Shown here one piece after another: positions 4,141-8,666 of a DNA stretch of 8,666 nt. The notes under the pieces were generated by a model. That model did not search any database. It was given only the letters and a program-made list of their open reading frames with translations, and was not told the origin of the DNA. Origin of the DNA: Methanomicrobiales archaeon (GTDB lineage: Archaea; Halobacteriota; Methanomicrobia; Methanomicrobiales; Methanospirillaceae); NCBI GenBank assembly GCA_017883495.1, contig JADGNL010000118.1:1-8666 (forward strand), in the 5' to 3' direction. Positions within the stretch are counted from its first letter, which is position 1. Every line of letters begins with the position of its first letter. The position numbers and the translations under genes were made by a program.

Positions 4141-5604
4141 TTATGCGGCGGCTCCCCCGTCGTCCGTCTCGAGCGCGAGGGCGAGGAGCCGGTCGAGGTC
4201 GACGTTCTCGGCCACGAGCAGGGCGAGGCGGCGGTACGGGTCGTCGTCGGCGACGGGCTCGTACGCGAGCCCCTGCCGCTCGTAGAGGTAGGAGAGGAGG
4301 CCGTCGACCGCGGAGGGGTTCTGGAAGAGGCCGTGGAGGTACGTGCCGATCACGAGCCCGTCGCTGCTCACCGCGCCGTCGTCGCCGAACGCGGGCGCGA
4401 CCCCCGGGTCCCGGACGGTCTCGCCCATGTGGATCTCGTAGCCCGCGACCGTTCCCACTCGCGACAGGATCGGTCCGACGGTGCCGGCCGGCCGTTCGGA
4501 CTGCCGCGTGGTCTTCTCATACGCGGCAAAGCGAGTCTCGACGGGGAGGAGGCCCAGCCCGGGGAGGGTGCCGACGCGGTCCTCGACCCCGTCGTCCTCG
4601 ACCGTCCGGCCGAGCATCTGGTACCCGCCGCAGATGCCGAGGATGGGGATTCCCGCCGCACACGCGCGCACCACCTCGTCCGCCCCGCCCGAGGCGTGGA
4701 GGTGCGCGAGGTCCTGCATCGTGTTCTTGGTCCCGGGCAGGATGACGCAGTCGTACCCCGCGAGCGGGGCGCCCGGCCGGACGTAGTCGACCGCGGCCCG
4801 CCGCTCGAGCGTCTCGAAGTCCGTGAAGTTCGAGATCCGCGGAAAGCGCACGACCGCGATCCGGACGGGGTGGTCCCGGTGCCGCTTGTCGCCGATCGAG
4901 AGTGAGTCCTCGCTCGGGAGGTCGAGCTCGGCGTACGGCAGGACCCCGAGCACGGGCACGCCCGAGAGCGCCTCGAGGATCGCCACCCCGTCCTCGAAGA
5001 GCGCGGGGTCGCCGCGGAACTTGTTGACGATCACGCCCCGGACGAGTTTCCGTATCGGCGCGGGCAGCAGCGCGATGGTGCCGCAGACCTGCGCGAAGAC
5101 GCCGCCGCGCTCGATATCCGCGACGAGCACGATCGGGAGTCCGAGCCGCTCGGCGAGGCGCATGTTCGCGATATCGCGCGCGTACAGGTTCACCTCTGCC
5201 GCTCCGCCGGCCCCTTCGACCACGATGCAGTCGTGGTCGGCCGCGAGCCGGTCGTACGCTTCGAGCGCGCGCTCGAGGAGCGCGTCGGTCTCGCGGTAGT
5301 AGTCGGCGATCGCGACGTCGCGGTACGGCCGGCCCATCAGCACGATCTGCGAGGACCGATCTCCTTTGGGCTTGAGCAGGATCGGGTTCATCTCGGCCCG
5401 CGGCTCGACGCGCGCAGCGAAAGCCTGCATGGCCTGGGCGATCCCGATCTCGGCCCCGTCCCGGGTCACGTACGAGTTCAGGCTCATGTTCTGGGACTTG
5501 TACGGCGCAACCGAGCACCCGCGATCGGAGAGGAGCCGGCAGACGGCGGCCACGACCGTACTCTTGCCCACGTGCGAGGCGGTGCCGAGGATCATCAGTG
5601 ACAC
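4141..5604 (-). CDS. cobQ/cbiP: Cobyric acid synthase (adenosylcobyrinic acid a,c-diamide amidotransferase)
   Basis: A 487-residue cytoplasmic enzyme, normal length for the family. It amidates four side-chain carboxylates of adenosylcobyrinic a,c-diamide, using glutamine and ATP, to give adenosylcobyric acid. The N-terminal dethiobiotin-synthetase-like ATPase domain (1 to about 230) has the P-loop GTASHVGKS (7-15), the motif YKSQNMSLNS (35-44), and VVEGAGGAAEVNL (128-140) with VADIERGGVF. The C-terminal class I glutamine amidotransferase domain (about 248-445) has GICGGYQMLG with nucleophile Cys325 and TYLHGLF with His424. The start is GTG 5604, with GGAG 9 nt upstream; the ATG at 5595 lacks a ribosome site. 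It is divergent from aIF1 across an AT-rich promoter. Corrinoids are essential for methanogenesis methyltransferases generally, so its closeness to hgcA need not mean a dedicated role. Confidence 0.96.
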   Translation of the reverse strand: MSLMILGTASHVGKSTVVAAVCRLLSDRGCSVAPYKSQNMSLNSYVTRDGAEIGIAQAMQAFAARVEPRAEMNPILLKPKGDRSSQIVLMGRPYRDVAIADYYRETDALLERALEAYDRLAADHDCIVVEGAGGAAEVNLYARDIANMRLAERLGLPIVLVADIERGGVFAQVCGTIALLPAPIRKLVRGVIVNKFRGDPALFEDGVAILEALSGVPVLGVLPYAELDLPSEDSLSIGDKRHRDHPVRIAVVRFPRISNFTDFETLERRAAVDYVRPGAPLAGYDCVILPGTKNTMQDLAHLHASGGADEVVRACAAGIPILGICGGYQMLGRTVEDDGVEDRVGTLPGLGLLPVETRFAAYEKTTRQSERPAGTVGPILSRVGTVAGYEIHMGETVRDPGVAPAFGDDGAVSSDGLVIGTYLHGLFQNPSAVDGLLSYLYERQGLAYEPVADDDPYRRLALLVAENVDLDRLLALALETDDGGAAA

Positions 5605-5666
5605 GAGAGAATACTCCGACGGAGGGCGGCCGGCCGGGAGCGGAGGGCTCCCGCGACGTTATGCCA

Positions 5667-5680
5667 ACAAATATATAAGC
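5667..5680. promoter_or_regulatory. AT-rich TATA promoter between cobQ and aIF1, possibly used in both directions
   Basis: ACAAATATATAAGC holds a near-symmetric TATA box (AATATATAA), the clearest in the window. On the plus strand its centre is about 27 nt before the aIF1 ATG at 5701, so that message is probably leaderless or nearly so. On the minus strand the same box (CTTATATATTTG) could start a transcript near 5645, leaving a leader of about 40 nt with the GGAG site of cobQ. Confidence 0.65.
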
Positions 5681-5700
5681 AGAACTGGAATTTAGATGTA

Positions 5701-6006
5701 ATGAGTGGAGGGATCTGTTCCACCTGTGGACTGCCGAGTGAGCTGTGCATCTGTGAAGAGGTTGCAAAGGAGCAGCAGAGGATCAACGTCATCGTCAACA
5801 GGCGTCGGTACGGCAAGGAGGTCACCGTGATCGAGGGGCTCGATCCGGCGGATATCGACCTCCAGGACCTGACCAAGTACCTCAAGGGACGCCTCGCCTG
5901 TGGAGGGACGGTGAAGGGCAGCTCCATCGAGCTCCAGGGCGAGCATCGCGACCGGGTCAAGGAACTCCTGACCAAGAAGGGCTACTCCCTCGACAATATT
6001 ACCTGA
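5701..6006 (+). CDS. aif1: Translation initiation factor aIF1 (SUI1 family)
   Basis: A 101-residue protein typical of archaeal aIF1/SUI1 (eIF1 homologue; YciH in bacteria). It begins with the CSTCGLPSELCICEE element (Cys6, Cys9, Cys16, Cys18), a zinc-knuckle-like segment usual in archaeal members. The SUI1 alpha-beta fold follows at about 27-96: INVIVNRRRYGKEVTVIEGL, LKGRLACGGTVKG and IELQGEHRDRVKELLTKKGY. aIF1 binds the small ribosomal subunit and guards start-codon selection. Spacing from a strong TATA box and the lack of a Shine-Dalgarno sequence suggest leaderless translation. A T7 terminator follows 14 nt after the stop, so it is probably monocistronic. Confidence 0.95.
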   Translation: MSGGICSTCGLPSELCICEEVAKEQQRINVIVNRRRYGKEVTVIEGLDPADIDLQDLTKYLKGRLACGGTVKGSSIELQGEHRDRVKELLTKKGYSLDNIT

Positions 6007-6020
6007 ACCGCTGCAGTACC

Positions 6021-6027
6021 TTTTTTT
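6021..6027 (+). terminator. T7 terminator after aIF1
   Basis: Seven consecutive T directly downstream of the aIF1 stop, in otherwise GC-rich DNA, match the usual archaeal intrinsic terminator. It separates aIF1 from the PPK2 gene 42 nt further on. Confidence 0.65.
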
Positions 6028-6068
6028 CCGATCGTGCCGAATCCAAGTACCGAAGGGGTTACCGCACC

Positions 6069-7517
6069 GTGTCCACGAATGCTGCCGGCGAACCGGACGG
6101 CCGTCTGAAGGCGCTCGGCCTCGAACTTGGAGTGCTTCAGCGGGCGCTCCGCGCCAGGGGTGTCCCGGTGATCGTCGTGGTCGAGGGCTGGAACGCCTCG
6201 GGGATCTCGGAGGCGATCGCCGCGCTCCTCTACGGACTCGATCCGCGCGGCGTCGATTTCCATGCCTTCGGCCGGCCGGTGGAGGAAGAGCTTGCCCACA
6301 GTTTCCTCAGGAGGTTCTGGGTCAGGACGCCGGCGCACGGGCGGATCGCGGTCTTTGCGCGATCGTGGTACTCGCGGGCGATGGCCGAGATGTTAACCGG
6401 CATCGACTGGCAGGCACGGCTCGACAGGGCGCTCACCTCCATCACGACCTTCGAGCGACAGCTGACCGACGACGGGACACTCATCCTGAAGTTCTTCCTG
6501 CAGATCAGCAAGGAGGAGCAGCGGCGCCGGCTGCTCGCGCGGGAACGCGACCCGCTCACCGCGTGGATGATCACACAGAACGACTGGGATTTCCACCGGC
6601 AGTACGACGAGCTGACCCCGGTCATTCAGCGAATACAGGATCGGACGGAAGCGCCCTGCGCTCCCTGGCGCAGGGTCGAGGCGGACGATCCCGGCCCGGC
6701 GATCGAGGACGTGCTCTCGACCGTGGTAAAGCGGCTCCGAGCCAGACTCGACGAGCCCGGGATTGCCGAAGGACGTCGCGCGGAGACACTTCCGCCGATC
6801 GGCGGCGATTCTCCGCTCGACCGCGCGGATCTTTCGCTCAGCACGAGCAGGCACGAGTACGAGCACGTTGCTCCCGAGTGCCAGACAAAGTTGCGCACCG
6901 CTCAGTACTCGCTGTACCGGAGGCGGATTCCGCTCATGATCGTCTACGAGGGGTGGGACGCGGCCGGAAAGGGAGGGTCGATCAAACGGCTGACCCTGCC
7001 GATGAACCCGCGCGGCTGCACGGTCGTGCCGATCGGCCGGCCGACGGAGGACGAGCTCGCCCACCACTACCTCTGGAGATTCTACCAGCAATTCCCTCCG
7101 GCCGGCGAGATCCGCATCTTCGACCGATCGTGGTACGGACGCGTCCTCGTCGAGCGGGTGGAGGGACTCGCCACGGAGCCGCAGTGGCGGCGGGCGTACA
7201 ACGAGATCAACGAGATGGAGCGGGCGTATGTCGAGGACGGCGGCGGGCTGGTCAAGTTCTGGCTCGAGATCGACGCCGGAACCCAGCTCCGGAGATTCCG
7301 CGAGCGCGAGGAGAACCCCGACAAGCGGTGGAAGATCACCGAGGAGGACTGGCGGAACAGGGAGAAGTGGGAGCAGTACGCGGTAGCCGTGCGAGAGATG
7401 ATCGCCCGGACGCACACGCCCCAAGCCCCCTGGACCGTGGTAGAGTCCAACGACAAGCTGTTCGCCCGAATCAAGGCGCAGCGGACCGTGATCGAGTACG
7501 TGAACGGCCTGATCTAG
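6069..7517 (+). CDS. Two-domain PPK2-family polyphosphate kinase (polyphosphate:AMP phosphotransferase type)
   Basis: A 482-residue protein made of two PPK2 domains in tandem, the layout of class II PPK2 enzymes, which phosphorylate AMP (or related nucleotides) with polyphosphate. The C-terminal domain (about 262-482) is intact: Walker A YEGWDAAGKGG (Lys301), then FDRSWYGR (351-358, Asp352), followed by the lid-type sequences EREENPDKRWKITEEDW. The N-terminal domain (about 10-230) keeps the fold but has lost key residues: EGWNASGIS (39-47) lacks the Walker lysine, and FARSWYSR (96-103) has Ala for the catalytic Asp. It is therefore probably structural, as in other fused PPK2s. The start is GTG 6069 with AAGGGG about 10 nt upstream; the first in-frame ATG, at 6384, would cut into the domain. 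Substrate choice (AMP or ADP/GDP) cannot be read with certainty. It converges with the chorismate mutase gene. Confidence 0.92.
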   Translation: MSTNAAGEPDGRLKALGLELGVLQRALRARGVPVIVVVEGWNASGISEAIAALLYGLDPRGVDFHAFGRPVEEELAHSFLRRFWVRTPAHGRIAVFARSWYSRAMAEMLTGIDWQARLDRALTSITTFERQLTDDGTLILKFFLQISKEEQRRRLLARERDPLTAWMITQNDWDFHRQYDELTPVIQRIQDRTEAPCAPWRRVEADDPGPAIEDVLSTVVKRLRARLDEPGIAEGRRAETLPPIGGDSPLDRADLSLSTSRHEYEHVAPECQTKLRTAQYSLYRRRIPLMIVYEGWDAAGKGGSIKRLTLPMNPRGCTVVPIGRPTEDELAHHYLWRFYQQFPPAGEIRIFDRSWYGRVLVERVEGLATEPQWRRAYNEINEMERAYVEDGGGLVKFWLEIDAGTQLRRFREREENPDKRWKITEEDWRNREKWEQYAVAVREMIARTHTPQAPWTVVESNDKLFARIKAQRTVIEYVNGLI

Positions 7518-7801
7518 GGGAGATTCCCCTCGCCGAGGCAGTCGCGCTGCCGGGCCTCGCTCATTCCGATCAGGAGCTCGAAGACCTGCTGCACGGCCGT
7601 CGCGTCGACCCCGCGCTCGACCGCACGCTCGAACACGCGATCGAGGACGGCCTGCCGCTGCCCCTCGTCGCGGACGGGCAGGTGCGCAGTGTACTTGTAG
7701 TGCGCGATCCGGCCCGCGCAGTCCTGTCGCCGGCCGATCAGGTCGATGATGGCCGCGTCGATCCCCTCGACTTCAACCCGGAGCTCCTCCAGCGTCGCCA
7801 T
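7514..7801 (-). CDS. aroQ: Chorismate mutase, monofunctional AroQ class
   Basis: A 95-residue all-helical protein converting chorismate to prephenate for phenylalanine and tyrosine synthesis. The AroQ pattern is visible: LEELRVEVEGIDAAIIDLIG with Arg8, RRQDCAGRIAHYK with Arg25 and Lys36, then PVRDEGQRQAVLDR with Asp45 and Arg49 as likely substrate-binding residues, and the final helix VFELLIGMSEARQR. The size suits a free-standing archaeal enzyme rather than a fusion with prephenate dehydratase or dehydrogenase. The ATG at 7801 has no strong ribosome site, and a TATA-like CCTTTATCC lies about 30 nt upstream, so it may be leaderless. Its TAG stop and that of the PPK2 gene are the two strands of one CTAG (7514-7517). 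Confidence 0.9.
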   Translation of the reverse strand: MATLEELRVEVEGIDAAIIDLIGRRQDCAGRIAHYKYTAHLPVRDEGQRQAVLDRVFERAVERGVDATAVQQVFELLIGMSEARQRDCLGEGNLP

Positions 7802-7827
7802 ACCGGATCAGGATCTGCGGACGGCGG

Positions 7828-7838
7828 GATAAAGGAGT
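7828..7838 (-). promoter_or_regulatory. TATA-like box of the chorismate mutase gene
   Basis: Minus-strand TCCTTTATCCC is centred about 30 nt before the ATG at 7801. It is the only AT-rich hexamer in a GC-rich stretch and would give an almost leaderless message. Confidence 0.3.
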
Positions 7839-8033
7839 CGCCCCCGAGCGGTCTCGCCCGGCGCCGTGCGATCGCGGCGGGCCGGGGTATGGACAGCAAC
7901 GCGATTGCTGTCGGTGCCGGGCCGGATCGCCGAATTCTGTACCGGGGAGGACGATGCGAACGCCGGGATCGGAGCGGCCGGCCGTCGGCAAAACTGGAAA
8001 TACCCGCGGCCCCGAACTCTATGGGATCGCCCG

Positions 8034-8666
8034 ATGCTCGAACGGATACCCCGCCGCGAACGGATCGACCTCGTCATCGCCTGGCTCGCGATCGCGGTCG
8101 CGTTCACGATCGCGAGATTCAACCTGCTGGGCGGGGGAGTCCAGCCGGTCTCCGCACTCCTCGTCTTCCTGATCTCGCTGCTCACGGTCGGTGTCGGGTT
8201 CGTCCTCCACGAGCTCGCCCACAAGTTCACGGCCATGCACTTCGGGTACTGGGCCGAATTCCGCAAGGACAACCAGATGCTCCTGATGGCGGTCGTGCTC
8301 GCGGCCCTGGCCGGCGTGGTCTTCGCGGCCCCCGGCGCGACCGTGATCTACGGCGACCGGATCGGCCGGCGCGAGAACGGGCTGATCTCGGCGGCCGGCC
8401 CGTCGACGAGCCTCGTCCTCTCCCTCGCGTTCCTGGGGATCTATTTCCTCGGTCCCCTCTCGCTGATCGGTGCAATCGGGATCGCGGGGTTCCAGATCAA
8501 CGCGATGATCGCCGCCTTCAACATGCTCCCGATCTCGGTCCTCGACGGCCGGAAGGTGCTTGCCTGGAACGTCGCGGTCTTCGCGGTCCTGATCGTCGCG
8601 GCCTTCGCCCTGACATACGTGGCCCTCGTGCCGGGTGTACTAGGACAACTATCATCTATCCTTTAA
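8034..8666 (+). CDS. Site-2 protease family (M50) membrane metalloprotease
   Basis: A 210-residue integral membrane protein. Hydrophobic helices lie at about 12-28, 39-57, 83-99, 121-140, 142-162 and 178-199. HELAH (59-63) is the zinc-binding HExxH with Glu60 as general base, and NMLPISVLDGRKV (163-175) carries the LDG motif with Asp171 as third zinc ligand, so the catalytic site is intact. M50 proteases cut substrates within or near the membrane; no partner or substrate is indicated here. No PDZ or CBS domain is fused. The ATG at 8034 is chosen because the frame upstream (from 7866) encodes low-quality Arg/Gly-rich sequence and family members begin near MLERIPRRERIDL. A weak TATA-like GGAAATACCC (7997-8005) lies about 33 nt upstream. 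The TAA is the last codon of the window, so the gene is complete. The 232-nt gap between it and the chorismate mutase start shows nothing further. Confidence 0.92.
   Translation: MLERIPRRERIDLVIAWLAIAVAFTIARFNLLGGGVQPVSALLVFLISLLTVGVGFVLHELAHKFTAMHFGYWAEFRKDNQMLLMAVVLAALAGVVFAAPGATVIYGDRIGRRENGLISAAGPSTSLVLSLAFLGIYFLGPLSLIGAIGIAGFQINAMIAAFNMLPISVLDGRKVLAWNVAVFAVLIVAAFALTYVALVPGVLGQLSSIL

Noticed and set aside
4517..5767. A 416-codon minus-strand frame overlapping cobQ
   Set aside because: It is an Arg-rich out-of-frame shadow of the well-supported cobyric acid synthase.
6393..7424. Long minus-strand open frame opposite the PPK2 gene
   Set aside because: High GC keeps the antisense frame open; the plus-strand PPK2 has intact catalytic motifs.
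7866..8033. N-terminal extension of the M50 protease from 7866
   Set aside because: The extra 56 residues are low-complexity and polar with no family likeness, and they cover the intergenic promoter region; ATG 8034 fits better.

Overview
The window looks like chromosomal DNA of a GC-rich methanogenic archaeon, most likely from the order Methanomicrobiales. The reasons are a GC-rich sequence with AT-rich TATA-type promoters, several start codons about 25-30 nt from a TATA-like box (leaderless style), an archaeal aIF1 gene, T-run terminators, and an hgcAB locus of the kind known from several Methanomicrobiales. Genus cannot be fixed from this sequence.

Bases 1-2270. A decayed, frameshifted flavoprotein gene lies on the minus strand at the left edge. 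Divergent from it is a compact plus-strand operon: hgcC (small AbrB/MazE-fold HgcAB-associated protein), hgcA (membrane corrinoid methyltransferase with an intact NVWCAAGK cap-helix motif) and hgcB (2[4Fe-4S] ferredoxin with the extra Cys and the C-terminal Cys pair). This is the mercury-methylation gene pair. The operon ends at a T-run just before a convergent minus-strand group.

Bases 2269-4059. The minus strand carries an ArsR-family repressor with a CVC metal-binding motif, a 217-nt gap rich in inverted repeats, an unrecognised 84-residue protein, and a small two-helix membrane protein whose frame is broken by one base. Divergent from arsR is a DGC-domain, putative zinc-binding, cysteine-rich protein. 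These genes look like a soft-metal or thiol module beside hgcCAB, but the functional link is inference.

Bases 4141-8666. The minus strand encodes cobyric acid synthase (CobQ/CbiP), a late step of the corrinoid pathway whose product class HgcA needs. From a shared AT-rich promoter region the plus strand carries aIF1 (SUI1 family), then a two-domain PPK2 with a degenerate N-terminal half. A chorismate mutase gene on the minus strand converges with ppk2 and shares the 4-nt palindrome CTAG as both stops. A complete site-2 (M50) protease gene on the plus strand finishes at the last base. No tRNA, rRNA, CRISPR array, insertion sequence or replication origin was seen, and no gene-free stretch exceeds 300 bases.
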